A stretch of DNA of 64,000 nt from Planctomycetota bacterium. Lineage in GTDB: Bacteria; Planctomycetota; B15-G4; SIAN01. Under the pieces are notes generated by a model. The model did no database searches and was not told the DNA's origin. It saw only the letters and a program-made list of their open reading frames with translations. Position numbers and translations under genes: made by a program. Below are positions 8,957 to 18,236 of the stretch, one piece after another. How positions within the stretch are numbered: position 1 is the first letter of the stretch; each line of letters begins with the position of its first letter. Where the stretch lies: the NCBI GenBank assembly GCA_028289345.1, contig JANQQL010000050.1:1-64000 (forward strand), written 5' to 3'.

Positions 8957-9784
8957 CTACCCACCCGACTCGAACAAAGCGTAGTCAATGAGCACACTGT
9001 TGTTGGCATAGCGCAAGACGTACGGCACGCCTTTCGGGGGATGAGTCAACACGTAGTAGGCGCCCCCAGACTCGCCCTCGCCACCGGGAGAGGTCACCTC
9101 TTTGCTGTCCCAGTCCAACCAGTCGACTTCCACAACCCATGGCCGCAGTTCCTTGCCATGGGCAAGGTACTCCTTGGTGCCTGTAACACGAACGACCAAC
9201 CGGTACTTCACCAGGTCGGGGCTGAACCCCAGCGACATCACCACCGGGATCTCCGTGTGGTAACCACGCTTCAAGGGAAGTCGAGCGATCAGCAATCCGA
9301 GAGTTCCGCCCTCGAACATGGGCGCCGCGAGTTTGCGTTCAACCTTCACCAAGTCTCCCGAGGAGTTCTTGGTGACCCGCGTGTAGTCCATGCCGTCGAA
9401 TTCCCAGCGCGTGTACGCGGACATTCCTTCCGGCAACTGGGCGGACGGAGGCAGCCCCTTCATCTCGCGATGGATCAGAACCGGCTCAAAGGTCTTCGCA
9501 TCTAGCAGGATTTCGCCATAGATATCCAGACCTTGTTGAGTGGTGGTTTGCACCCGCTTCACGCACCGGCGACCATCGACGGTCACCGTTTCCAGCACCT
9601 CGGAGATCGAAGGAGAAGGCGCCGGCACCCGCTGCCCTTCCTGATACCCGAACTGCGCCCAGGTGTTTTCGTAGGGCTGGATCGGACGAAGCTTGGCTGC
9701 CTCATCGAACTCGAGATCTGCCGCTTCGGCAAAACTCGCCGCCAGCGTGGGGATTGCCGCAAAGAAGAGAGAAAGACAAGTCAT
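8957..9784 (-). CDS. Secreted protein of unknown function
   Basis: I do not recognise a firm family for this 275-residue protein. MTCLSLFFAAIPTLAASFAEA is a clear signal peptide. The mature part is beta-rich, with motifs such as RVQTTTQQGLDIYGEILLD, TRWEFDGMDYTRV and KVERKLAAPMFEGGTLGLL. These recall DUF3108-type secreted proteins that measure or bind lipid-like ligands, but the match is only by impression. The C-terminus (GGAYYVLTHPPKGVPYVLRY) resembles the closing strand of that fold. ATG 9784 is chosen because it starts the signal peptide; the 74 residues upstream in frame look non-coding. It converges on the zinc peptidase and diverges from the sigma factor at 10177. Confidence 0.7.
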   Translation of the reverse strand: MTCLSLFFAAIPTLAASFAEAADLEFDEAAKLRPIQPYENTWAQFGYQEGQRVPAPSPSISEVLETVTVDGRRCVKRVQTTTQQGLDIYGEILLDAKTFEPVLIHREMKGLPPSAQLPEGMSAYTRWEFDGMDYTRVTKNSSGDLVKVERKLAAPMFEGGTLGLLIARLPLKRGYHTEIPVVMSLGFSPDLVKYRLVVRVTGTKEYLAHGKELRPWVVEVDWLDWDSKEVTSPGGEGESGGAYYVLTHPPKGVPYVLRYANNSVLIDYALFESGG

Positions 9785-10176
9785 CGGTCCAAGGTCTCCG
9801 CAAAATGCCGGAGACGGTGGAAACCAGAATCCGGCAGACAAGTGAAACAAGGCGCCCCGCCGAGCGTTTTGTCGGCGAGGGCACGGACACCGCAAGCAGG
9901 CAGGAGAACCCCAGGACATGCGACGGCTTCTTTTCAGCGTCTGTCTCGCCTGTGCGATGCCATTTGCCGATCCGGCCCTGTGCGCTCCCTCTCCGAGAGC
10001 TCCCACTCAATGACGAATCGTCGTCAACTCATCGGGTCGGGAGTGCGCAGGAACCGGAAAGCAAAAGTTCAAGGTCCATACCGCCAGCCCCTAGGCGACC
10101 GGTGTCCCGCGTCTGACAAAAAAGTCGGCGCCCACGAAAAATGAGTCCGGAACAACCACCGTGCCGTCTCCCTAAC
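9785..10176. other. Divergent intergenic region
   Basis: About 390 bp separate the secreted unknown protein (minus) from the ECF sigma gene (plus) and should carry promoters for both. No repeat, hairpin or convincing -35/-10 pair was seen. GTCTGACAAAAAAGTCGG near 10112 is the most A-rich patch. Confidence 0.35.
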
Positions 10177-10779
10177 ATGCACAGCGTGCGCACTCCTTCC
10201 ACTCATGAGTCCCTCTTGATCCGCCTCTCCGACGGCGAGGATGGAGATGCGTGGCAAGAGTTCACCGCTCGCTACGGAGGATTGATCCGCGGCTATGCCT
10301 CTCGCTGGGGACTTCAACCAGCGGACTGCGACGATGTGCTCCAGGAGGTCCTCCTGGCCTTGTCTCGGGCGCTTCCCGAGTTTCGCTACGATCCGGAACG
10401 AGGAAAGTGGCGCTCCTACTTGAAAGCGATCACGACCCGCCTTCTCTCTCGAAAAACTCATCAGAGATCCGCCGCGCTTGGCCTAGAGGACATTGCTCCG
10501 GGAGACGCCAGCGCCCTGGTCACGGACTCTTCCGAGGTGGAGACCTGGTGGGAAACCGCGTGGCGGGAGTATCACGTAAGACGCGCGCTCACTCGCCTGG
10601 CTCGCGAGTTCAACGAACGTGATCGCATCGCATTCACCTTGCACGCCCTTGAGGGGCGCAGCGTCAAAGACACCGCGAACACCCTGGGGATGAGCATTGA
10701 CCAGGTTTATCAAGCCAAGTCACGCATCTTGCGACGAGTGTCTCAGCTCGTTCACGAGCAAGTGGCCGACGAAGGGTGA
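10177..10779 (+). CDS. ECF-type RNA polymerase sigma factor
   Basis: This 200-residue sigma-70 family factor contains region 2 (EFTARYGGLIRGYASRWGL, ADCDDVLQEVLLALSRAL, then FRYDPERGKWRSYLKAIT) and region 4 (LAREFNERDRIAFTLHALEG, then VKDTANTLGMSIDQVYQAKS). The FRYDPERGKWRSYL segment is typical of planctomycetal ECF factors found beside protein kinases. No membrane segment is present. The start is uncertain: ATG 10177 gives the usual short N-terminus before the LLIRLSDGEDGDAW helix, while ATG 10141 adds 12 residues; neither has a clear Shine-Dalgarno. The kinase gene starts 16 nt after the stop, so the two are probably co-transcribed and functionally paired. Confidence 0.9.
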   Translation: MHSVRTPSTHESLLIRLSDGEDGDAWQEFTARYGGLIRGYASRWGLQPADCDDVLQEVLLALSRALPEFRYDPERGKWRSYLKAITTRLLSRKTHQRSAALGLEDIAPGDASALVTDSSEVETWWETAWREYHVRRALTRLAREFNERDRIAFTLHALEGRSVKDTANTLGMSIDQVYQAKSRILRRVSQLVHEQVADEG

Positions 10780-10795
10780 ATGACTCGTTTCCACC

Positions 10796-12514
10796 ATGGC
10801 ACAGTCTCGACCGATTCCTTGGTACCGCAGCGCCCGACAGCTCTTGACCCACTTGCGCGCCCAACATCAAGACGCGTGCTCGCCACCCGATGTTTTGGGA
10901 TACGAAGACCTGCGCATGCTGCAGCGAGGTGGCCAGGGAGTGGTGTACCTGGCCCGACACCGACTCAGCGGACGACGAGTCGCTCTCAAAGTGCTGACGG
11001 ACGACTTGCATTGCAGTCCTCGCGGCCGGCGTCGCTTCGAGCGAGAAGTCGACCTGGTTCACCGGCTCAAACATCCGAACATCGTTCGCGTGCGCGAGAC
11101 GGGATGGTCTTCGGACGGTCACCCATTCCTCGCGATGGACTACGTCGACGGAGTGTCGCTGGACGAAGCTTGGGAAGCTCTCGAAACAACCGACCAGCGG
11201 GTCCAGCTCTTGGCGGAGATCGCGGAAACGGTCCACTACGCCCATCAACGCGGAGTCATTCACCGCGACCTGAAGCCGAGCAATATTCGCATCGATGGAC
11301 GCGGGCATCCCCGGCTCCTGGACTTCGGCCTCGCCAAACCGGTTCCGTCGCAAGATCGCCACCGGTCAGGCATCAGCCACACCGGCGAATTCCTCGGCAC
11401 ACTCTGCTGGAGCAGCCCCGAACAGCTTCAAGGACACCCGGAAGAGATCGACGTGCGGTCAGACGTGTATTCGCTCGGCTTGCTCCTCCACCACGGTCTC
11501 ACCGGCGAACTTCCCTATCCGGTGGAGGGAAACTTGGCACAGGTCGTGTCGAACATTCTGCATCGGGCACCGTCGCGCTTCAGTCATGCGCGCCGCGGAG
11601 CGAGTCGTGACCTGCAGCGGATTGTTTTGCGCTGCTTGGCCAAGCTTCCGGAGCGGCGTTACCCCTCGGCATCGCACCTTGCTCAAGATCTGCGACGGGT
11701 CCTGGCCGGCGAACCAATCGACGCCCGACCAGCGGGTTGGTGGTCAAGCGTTGCGGCATTGGTTCGGCGCCATCGAGTCCCGTCGGCACTTTTGGCTGTC
11801 CTGCTCGTGTCTTCGTTGGGATTCGGGATCTCCATGGGGGTGCTCATCAAGAGGGCCCGGCACTCCGCGCAAAGGGCGTCCGACGCCGAGGCCGCCGCGG
11901 TCTCTGAATCGCAGAAAGTCGCCGCGGTGAACGAGTTCTTGCTGAAAGAGTTCTTGGTGCCCCCTGGCTCGGGCAACTTGAGCGAGATCACCGTCGATCA
12001 GAGAGTTCAGGCGGCGGCTCGGCGCATTGATGCGGACGAATCCCTGAACGAGCGCCCTCTTGTCGCCGCGGACCTCCATCACGCGATGAGCTTCTGGTTG
12101 GCCGCGTTTCCGGAAAGGCAGCAGGAGGCGGAACGCCACGTTCAAACCTCCCTCGCCCTCCGCCGGAGTTCACTCCACCCCGGCCATCCCGCCATCGCCG
12201 ACAGTTTGCAGAGCCTGGTCGCTTTGGCCGCCACCAATGCGAGCTGGGGACCCGCCGAGTCTCATGCGCGAGCCGAGCTGGAGATTCGCCGCCAGCACCC
12301 ATCCAGCGCCACGGCTCTCGCGAATTGCCTAGCATGGCTGGCCAAGATCTTGGCCGAAACGGGCCGACTCCGAGAGGCTCTGCCATTCTTGGAAGAATGC
12401 GACTCGCTGTTCGCCCAGGAGCTCGGGCCCAGCCATCCGCAAACCATGGCAACCAGTGACGCCCTGCGGGAAATTCGCCGCGCCCTGGGTCCTTCCGCTG
12501 CTTCTTTGGATTGA
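10796..12514 (+). CDS. Transmembrane Ser/Thr protein kinase with C-terminal helical domain
   Basis: This 572-residue Hanks-type kinase phosphorylates Ser/Thr on unknown partners. The glycine loop is LQRGGQGVVYLARH, the ATP-binding Lys is K65 in VALKVL, the catalytic loop is HRDLKPSN (Asp158), and the metal-binding DFG has Asp176. SSPEQLQG and DVRSDVYSLGLLLHHGLTG are subdomains VIII and IX. A membrane segment (ALLAVLLVSSLGFGISMGVL, about residues 330-350) leads into a TPR-like tail (ERQQEAERHVQTSLALRRS, LREALPFLEECDSLF) typical of planctomycetal kinases. The kinase domain is cytoplasmic and the tail probably periplasmic. It follows the ECF sigma gene by 16 nt, the ECF-STK pairing in which the kinase is thought to modify the sigma factor in place of an anti-sigma. 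Confidence 0.93.
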   Translation: MAQSRPIPWYRSARQLLTHLRAQHQDACSPPDVLGYEDLRMLQRGGQGVVYLARHRLSGRRVALKVLTDDLHCSPRGRRRFEREVDLVHRLKHPNIVRVRETGWSSDGHPFLAMDYVDGVSLDEAWEALETTDQRVQLLAEIAETVHYAHQRGVIHRDLKPSNIRIDGRGHPRLLDFGLAKPVPSQDRHRSGISHTGEFLGTLCWSSPEQLQGHPEEIDVRSDVYSLGLLLHHGLTGELPYPVEGNLAQVVSNILHRAPSRFSHARRGASRDLQRIVLRCLAKLPERRYPSASHLAQDLRRVLAGEPIDARPAGWWSSVAALVRRHRVPSALLAVLLVSSLGFGISMGVLIKRARHSAQRASDAEAAAVSESQKVAAVNEFLLKEFLVPPGSGNLSEITVDQRVQAAARRIDADESLNERPLVAADLHHAMSFWLAAFPERQQEAERHVQTSLALRRSSLHPGHPAIADSLQSLVALAATNASWGPAESHARAELEIRRQHPSSATALANCLAWLAKILAETGRLREALPFLEECDSLFAQELGPSHPQTMATSDALREIRRALGPSAASLD

Positions 12515-12844
12515 GTCAGCGACCGAGGCACCGTCCGGGCTCCCGGGGCCGTGCCATAGGAAACGTCTTCCAGGGCGGCCCCCCGATCGGCGGAAACCCT
12601 GAATCCGTCCTTCAATCGTCCCCGAAATCTCCCGATGAAAACGTGCGGATTAGAACCTCCCGAGCCCTTCTTGCCCGGGGGCGGGCACCCCGGTGAGCGA
12701 AGTCGCTGCCGGGGCCGCCTCTGACCGGACAGGGACGTGGTTTGGGGCTATGTACCCGCTCCGGGGCACCGCTACGATCGACCCCCCGTTCTTCCAAGCC
12801 ACCTCACCGACCGGCGCTTCCTGAGTGCCCGGAGGATTCACCTC
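12515..12844. other. Intergenic region with a strong hairpin
   Basis: This 330-bp gap precedes the radical SAM gene. Apart from the hairpin at 12688-12714 nothing coding is visible. No cobalamin-riboswitch consensus was found although the next enzyme has a B12-binding-type domain. GGAGG at about 12831 is the ribosome-binding site for 12845. Confidence 0.4.
12688..12714. terminator. GC-rich hairpin after the kinase gene
   Basis: CCCCGG-TG-AGCGA-AG-TCGCT-G-CCGGGG forms a two-tier stem (6 bp plus 5 bp, separated by a TG/G bulge) with a 2-nt apex. It lies 174 bp after the kinase stop and 131 bp before the radical SAM start. There is no T-run, so it could terminate the upstream transcript or shape the leader of the downstream one. 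Confidence 0.45.
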
Positions 12845-14644
12845 ATGAGCTACGATCTTCTGGTCATCGCCTCCGACGCCCAATCGGTCACCAACTACAG
12901 CCACGAAGACTTCGTTGGCCTCGACGGCAAGCACGGAATGAGCGCTCAGGACTGGCGCGACATGGTCGATGCCAAAGCTCCCCGCTGGTCCGTCAACAAC
13001 ACCGAGATGATCTTCCCGGCGATGGACAACTACTTCGGGAACAATCGTCGGCTGACCATCACTCCCGAAGAAAAGCAGGCGTACTTCCGCGCCCGAGCCA
13101 ACGACGACCTGAAATTCCTGAACGGCATCTTCCTGGCCGACTTTTGCATTCGCCGCGGTTACTCCGTCGAAGTGATCAATCGCCTGCCGGAAGATTACAG
13201 CAGCCTTGCCGAGGAGCTGGCCAAGGGACCGCGCGTGGTCGCGATCTCTTCGACCTTCATCCCCAATCGCCGCCGCATCACCGAAATCGCCCGCTGGATC
13301 AAGGATCGTGACAAGGATGTGAAGGTCGTCGTCGGTGGGCCGCTGGTTCGCTACTCCCACATGATCGTCGAGAAACGCCCCGAGCTGCGGGACAACCCGC
13401 TGATCGATGCGATCTACTTTTTCCAGAAGAGCGACGTCGAGCCCGATCCGGTCATCGACGCCTTGGTGGTGGACGTGCGCGGCGAGCAGACTCTGTGCAA
13501 GATCCTGGATCGGGTCCGCAAAGGCCAAGACATCCAGGACCTGCCGAACGTCGCGTACTACGACAGCAGCCATCGCCTGAAGGTGAACCCGTTGGAGCCC
13601 GAGAAGCTGGACGAGACCCAGTGGACCGTGGACTGGAAAAACCTCCCGGAGCGATTCCTCGGCCCGACCGTGGCCGTGCGCGGCAGCCTCGGCTGTCCGC
13701 TGCGCTGCAAGTTCTGCTCGTTCGTGGTGCTCTATCCCGAATGGGAAATGAAGAGCGTCGACTTCCTACGCGACGAGCTGCGCCAGATTGCCAGCCGCGG
13801 TTTCATCAAGAACATCTGCTTCTCGGACGACAACGTGTTCCTGCGCCGCAGCGACGTGGATCGCTACTCGAAGATGATGGCCGAGGAGAACCTTCCGCTC
13901 GGCTGGAACGGCTATGTCCGGGTCGACAGCATCTCGGAAACCAACGTCGAATGGCTGGCCGACTCCGGCTGCAAGGGCATGAGCCTTGGCATCGAATCCG
14001 GCGACACCGACGTTTTGAAGCACATGCGCAAGCGGCAGAAGCCCGAGCGAATCTTGAAGGCCATCGACCTGGTCAACAACAAGGGCATCTCCACCGCGAG
14101 CTCGTTCATCGTCGGCTTCCCCGGGGAGACCGAGGAGTCGGTCACCAACACGATCGACCTGATCAACCAGTTCTCCGAGACCGGGGACGGAATTAACTTC
14201 TACACCGCTTGGGTGTTCACCGCGATTCCACTGACTCCCGCCGACAACGAACGCGAAAAGTGGAACATGAAGGGTCACTTGATCGACTGGGAACACGATG
14301 GAATGAACGTCGGTGACGCCCACCGCCAGGTGCAGCGCTTCCACAAGGAAGTGCACCAGGGTGCGTACCTGCACTACCCGTACGATGAGTTCGGCATGTT
14401 CAACTTCCCCGGCGGCCGCGAGAAGTGCCGCGACGCCCTGCGACTCCGCAACGGCCTAGCCGTCATGGACGAGTACGGCGTCGAGAAGTTCCGCGGCCGC
14501 GATCGCGAACAGACGCTCGTCGAGCTGGAAGACGCCATGCGTCGTCCTGCCGAAGTCGGTGCCGAAGTCACTCCCGCGGAAGGCCAGTCGGAAGTTCCCA
14601 CGGACACCGTGGACGGCTCGACGGTTCAGTTCCACGGCGGTTAG
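12845..14644 (+). CDS. Radical SAM enzyme with N-terminal cobalamin-binding-type domain
   Basis: This 599-residue class B-type radical SAM protein has an N-terminal half with the B12-binding-like fold (EELAKGPRVVAISSTFIPN, then VKVVVGGPLV). The SAM core follows with GCPLRCKFCSF, where Cys284, Cys288 and Cys291 are the CxxxCxxC ligands of the 4Fe-4S cluster. SDDNVFLRR, GKGMSLGIESG-type and SSFIVGFPGETEES strands complete the barrel. I see no DxHxxG histidine, so cobalamin may be bound base-off or be absent. Substrate unknown; methyl transfer or ring rearrangement are the usual reactions. ATG 12845 has GGAGG about 9 nt upstream; the 36 residues in frame before it look non-coding. It stands alone and converges on thrB. 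Confidence 0.9.
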   Translation: MSYDLLVIASDAQSVTNYSHEDFVGLDGKHGMSAQDWRDMVDAKAPRWSVNNTEMIFPAMDNYFGNNRRLTITPEEKQAYFRARANDDLKFLNGIFLADFCIRRGYSVEVINRLPEDYSSLAEELAKGPRVVAISSTFIPNRRRITEIARWIKDRDKDVKVVVGGPLVRYSHMIVEKRPELRDNPLIDAIYFFQKSDVEPDPVIDALVVDVRGEQTLCKILDRVRKGQDIQDLPNVAYYDSSHRLKVNPLEPEKLDETQWTVDWKNLPERFLGPTVAVRGSLGCPLRCKFCSFVVLYPEWEMKSVDFLRDELRQIASRGFIKNICFSDDNVFLRRSDVDRYSKMMAEENLPLGWNGYVRVDSISETNVEWLADSGCKGMSLGIESGDTDVLKHMRKRQKPERILKAIDLVNNKGISTASSFIVGFPGETEESVTNTIDLINQFSETGDGINFYTAWVFTAIPLTPADNEREKWNMKGHLIDWEHDGMNVGDAHRQVQRFHKEVHQGAYLHYPYDEFGMFNFPGGREKCRDALRLRNGLAVMDEYGVEKFRGRDREQTLVELEDAMRRPAEVGAEVTPAEGQSEVPTDTVDGSTVQFHGG

Positions 14645-14676
14645 TCGACAAGCCCCGACCACCGCAGCGGATTCGA

Positions 14677-14700
14677 CAAAGGGATCGCCGCGTCCCTTTG
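14677..14700. terminator. Hairpin between convergent genes
   Basis: CAAAGGGA (14677-14684) and TCCCTTTG (14693-14700) are perfect inverted repeats around an 8-nt loop. The hairpin lies between the ends of the radical SAM gene (14644) and thrB (14774) and can serve both strands. No T-run follows. Confidence 0.55.
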
Positions 14701-14773
14701 ACGTTGCCGTCGCCCGACCGGCATTCCCACAAGCTCCGGGATCGCCGGGCTACCGACATTCACCCACCGTGCC

Positions 14774-15712
14774 TCAGACCACCCGCGTCCCTGGATTGTC
14801 CGCGGCACAAACGTGAACCGTAGAATCGAGCTCTGCCTGGGCGAAAGCCTGAGCCATGGCGGAGCCCACTCGGCGCGCGATGGGTTCGGAGTGGCACAAG
14901 GCGAACACAGAAGGCCCCGACCCGCTCAAGGAGCTTCCCAAAGCGCCGGCCTTGCGCGCCGCTTCCATCACTTCAACGGCTCCGGGAATCAGCGGTGCGC
15001 GAGCCGGAGTCACCACGGGATCCTCAATGCTGCGACCGATGAGACCCAGGTCGCGGGAGTAGCAAGCCGACACGAAGCAGGCCAGCTGACCGCTGTTGGC
15101 CACCATGTCTTGCAAAGAGACCTGGTCGGGCAGCGCCTCGCGAGACACTCGGGTTTCCAGCACGAAGTGGGGATGCACCACCGCGGTGAACAATCCTTCG
15201 GGGACGGGCAAGCGCACCAGCTCCAAAGGCTGCAATGACTTCACCAGGATGAGGCCGCCGAGCAGCGCCGGGGCAATGTTGTCCGCATGACGTCCCGAGA
15301 CTCTCGCCTCCGCTTCGAGACACGGCTCCACCAACTCTGCCCGCCGCAAGGGAGAACCGAGGAGTCCGTTCACCGCGAACGACGCGGCGGCGGCGCTGGC
15401 GGCGGAGCTTCCAAGGCCCGAGCCAATCGGCAAGCCTTTGTGTAACTCGATCTCCAAGCCAAGCTGCACGCCTGCTCGCTGCATGGTGGCGACCGCGGCA
15501 ATGGCCGCGGTGTTCTCGGTCACCCCTTGGGGGAGGACTCCACCATCTCCGGTGATGGCCACAACCTTCACCTCGTCTCCCGCCACGTGACGAACCGTGA
15601 CACGGTCACAAGGCCCTTCGAGCGCCAAGCCGAGCAAATCGAATCCAATCCCGACGTTTCCAATGGACGCCGGGGCTTCCGCGGTGATGGTGTGACCGAG
15701 GGGGTAGGTCAT
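14774..15712 (-). CDS. thrB: Homoserine kinase
   Basis: The enzyme phosphorylates homoserine to O-phosphohomoserine, the penultimate step of threonine synthesis. This 312-residue GHMP kinase begins with EAPASIGNVGIGFDLLGLAL, the first GHMP motif. It has the ATP-binding loop LPIGSGLGSSAASAAAA and the C-terminal motif GALGSSLSGSGPSVFAL. Length matches E. coli ThrB. The start at ATG 15712 is one base beyond the thrA stop (TGA 15716-15714), so translation is coupled; the in-frame extension to 15748 would overlap thrA for no reason. With thrA it supplies two of three late threonine steps; threonine synthase (thrC) is not in the window. Confidence 0.95.
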   Translation of the reverse strand: MTYPLGHTITAEAPASIGNVGIGFDLLGLALEGPCDRVTVRHVAGDEVKVVAITGDGGVLPQGVTENTAAIAAVATMQRAGVQLGLEIELHKGLPIGSGLGSSAASAAAASFAVNGLLGSPLRRAELVEPCLEAEARVSGRHADNIAPALLGGLILVKSLQPLELVRLPVPEGLFTAVVHPHFVLETRVSREALPDQVSLQDMVANSGQLACFVSACYSRDLGLIGRSIEDPVVTPARAPLIPGAVEVMEAARKAGALGSSLSGSGPSVFALCHSEPIARRVGSAMAQAFAQAELDSTVHVCAADNPGTRVV

Positions 15713-15713
15713 G

Positions 15714-18236
15714 TCAGCTTCGCTCCGCGGCGATGCGCAACACGTCACTCAAGACTCCGGCGGCGGTGACGTCCACGCCGGCGCCCGGTCCGGTGATCGC
15801 CAAGGGTTGCTCGTGATAGCGTTGGGTCGTGAAGACCATCATGTTGTCCGTCCCTTGCAAGGAACCGAGTGGCGATTCCAAGGGAACCTCGGTGGGCCCA
15901 ATGAAGACTTTGCTGGGCTCGACCCTCGCGACGAATCGCAGGGCCAGCCCATTCTCCTTGGCTCGACGAAAGCGTTGGGCGAGTGGCTCATCGAACACCC
16001 GAAGCTGTGCGACCAACTCGTCCATGGTCTTCCAAGGGCCCACTTCGCCAATCAGGCCTTCGTGCTGCACCGTTTCGGTTCCATCGAGGAGCCCCGACCA
16101 GCGTCCCAGGATCAAGCCCTTTCGCGCGACGTCACCTCCAGAAACATCCACCATCGGGTCCGGCTCGGTGTAACCGACGCGCGCCGCTTCGCGCAACGCT
16201 TCGGAGAACGGCTGACCCTGGCTCACTTGGTCGAGCAAGTAGGACAACGTTCCCGACAGACACCCTTCAATCTTGAGGAGTGGATCTCCCGCAGAGAGCA
16301 GGTTCTCCATGCTATCGATGGTCGGGAGCCCGGCGCCCACGGTCGCTTCGGCCTTCAACATGCGCCGGTGATCGTGGGCCACTTGCCACAGCTGCTGATA
16401 GCTCTCCATCGAGCCGGCCAGGGGATTCTTGTTCGCAGTGACGACGTCGAATCCCGCTCGCATCGCGTCCAGGAAGATGCCGTGATTGGTCTTGGAGTCC
16501 GACGTGTCGATCAAGACCGGACGGGCCAAACGGTACTGAGCCGCATGGCGCAGCATCTCTGCCGGGTCGTCGCTGGCAACGGCACCCTCGACCTCGGTCA
16601 GAGAGCGACCGTCGGCCTTGCAACGAAGCGCCGCCTGAAAGGTCTCCTCGGGCAGACCTCGGGGATGGAAGAGGAACGCCTTGCGGTCACACACAGCCAC
16701 CAGACGAACATTCAAACCGAACCGGCGCTGGATGTGCTCGGACCGTTCTTGCAACAGCTCCGCGAGAGCGCGGCCAATGCTGCCAAGTCCCAAGATCATC
16801 AAGTCGAAGCGGCGCGTGGTGTCTTCGCCGGTGTCGAGTCGCTGCAGGTCGAATTCGTCGTGGATGCCGCGAACCGCCGCATCCGTGTCCTTCTCGTCAA
16901 CGGCCAAGGAGATGTTCAGCTCCGAGGATCCCTGAGCCAGCGCGAGAATGTTGATGCGACGCTGCGCCAGGGACTGACACACGCGAGCCGCCACGCCGAC
17001 GGTGTGGGCCATGCCCAGCCCCACCGCCGCCAAAAGCGACACGCGGCGTTGCACCAGAATCTCTTCCACGTCCCCATGGGACAGGTCCGTGTGGAACTCG
17101 CGTTTCAAAGCGATCTCGGCCCGCAGCGCTTCGTTTCCTGGAATGGCGAGGCAGATGGTGGATTCGGAGCTGGACTGGCAAATCATCGTCACGCTGATGG
17201 ATTCGGCGGCCAACGCGCCGAAGACTCGCGCGGCAATCCCCGGCACCCCCGCCATGCCCTTGCCTTCCACGGACACCAGCGCCTGGCCGCGTACGGCTCC
17301 GATGGCTTTGACAGGGTGGCTACCACGGGTGAACTGACCATCGACTCGAGTGCCGGGCAGGTCGGGCTGCATGGAACTCCGAACGATGACTGGAATGCCG
17401 CGAGACGCCACGGGAATGATCGAGCGCTGGTGGAGGACCTTGGCACCGTAGAACGACAACTCCGCGGCTTCGCGGAAGTTCATCTGCGGAACGCTGCGAG
17501 CCTCCGGCGCGATGCGCGGATCGGAAGTGTAGATGCCGTCGACGTCGGTCCAGATCACCACCTGGTCCGCAGACAATGCACCGGCAATCAATGTCGCCGA
17601 GTAGTCGGACCCTCCGCGTCCCAAGGTCGTCGTGCTGCCATCGGGAGCCTGGCCAAGGAAGCCGGTCGTGACCAAGATGTTTCCGGCCTCGAGAAGCGGA
17701 CGCAGGGTCGCCTCCATGGTTCGCTCGGCCACCCCGTGCAGGGGCATGGCTTCCCCGTGACACCCGTCGGTTTCCAAGAAAGTGTCCGCGTCGATCGCTC
17801 GCGCCTTCTTGCCGAGCGAACGGACGGCCGCCGCAGTCAAACGAGCCGCCGACTTCTCCCCCAACGAGACGATGGCGTCACGGGTTCGCTCGGTGAGCTC
17901 GCCGACCGCAAGCACCCCTTCGAGCTGACGGGTGAACTGGTCGTGCAGCGCGGCGAGTTCGCCGTCGACGCTTTCCGCGTCACTCACGCTCAAGTCAGCA
18001 AGGATCTGCTGATGACGCTTGCGGATGGCGTCGGCAGCCTGCCGACATCCGTCTCGATTTCCTTTGGAGGCCGCCGCGGCGGCAGACAGCAGCTCATCCG
18101 TCAGTCCGCCAACCGCCGAGGTGACCCCCACCACGGCGCCGCGCAAGCGGGCCTTCACCAACAGGTCCGCACAACGACGGATGCAAGTCGCGTCCGCCAG
18201 ACTGGTGCCGCCGAACTTGTGAACTTCCATGGGCAT
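15714..18236 (-). CDS. thrA: Bifunctional aspartokinase / homoserine dehydrogenase
   Basis: Phosphorylates aspartate and later reduces aspartate semialdehyde to homoserine. The aspartokinase part opens with EVHKFGGTSLADATCIRRCA and has TLGRGGSDYSATLIAGAL and VDGIYTSDPRIAPEAR. It is followed by ACT-type regulatory segments around VSVEGKGMAGVPG and INILALAQGSSELNISLAV. The homoserine dehydrogenase part starts at LMILGLGSIGRALAELL (GxGxxG NAD(P) site) and includes VTANKNPLAG and GYTEPDPMVDVSG. At 840 residues it matches E. coli ThrA (820). Feedback inhibition through the ACT domains is expected. Starts at 18236 (MPMEV) or 18230 are possible; neither has a clear Shine-Dalgarno, and a small hairpin sits just upstream. 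It is coupled to thrB. Confidence 0.96.
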   Translation of the reverse strand: MPMEVHKFGGTSLADATCIRRCADLLVKARLRGAVVGVTSAVGGLTDELLSAAAAASKGNRDGCRQAADAIRKRHQQILADLSVSDAESVDGELAALHDQFTRQLEGVLAVGELTERTRDAIVSLGEKSAARLTAAAVRSLGKKARAIDADTFLETDGCHGEAMPLHGVAERTMEATLRPLLEAGNILVTTGFLGQAPDGSTTTLGRGGSDYSATLIAGALSADQVVIWTDVDGIYTSDPRIAPEARSVPQMNFREAAELSFYGAKVLHQRSIIPVASRGIPVIVRSSMQPDLPGTRVDGQFTRGSHPVKAIGAVRGQALVSVEGKGMAGVPGIAARVFGALAAESISVTMICQSSSESTICLAIPGNEALRAEIALKREFHTDLSHGDVEEILVQRRVSLLAAVGLGMAHTVGVAARVCQSLAQRRINILALAQGSSELNISLAVDEKDTDAAVRGIHDEFDLQRLDTGEDTTRRFDLMILGLGSIGRALAELLQERSEHIQRRFGLNVRLVAVCDRKAFLFHPRGLPEETFQAALRCKADGRSLTEVEGAVASDDPAEMLRHAAQYRLARPVLIDTSDSKTNHGIFLDAMRAGFDVVTANKNPLAGSMESYQQLWQVAHDHRRMLKAEATVGAGLPTIDSMENLLSAGDPLLKIEGCLSGTLSYLLDQVSQGQPFSEALREAARVGYTEPDPMVDVSGGDVARKGLILGRWSGLLDGTETVQHEGLIGEVGPWKTMDELVAQLRVFDEPLAQRFRRAKENGLALRFVARVEPSKVFIGPTEVPLESPLGSLQGTDNMMVFTTQRYHEQPLAITGPGAGVDVTAAGVLSDVLRIAAERS

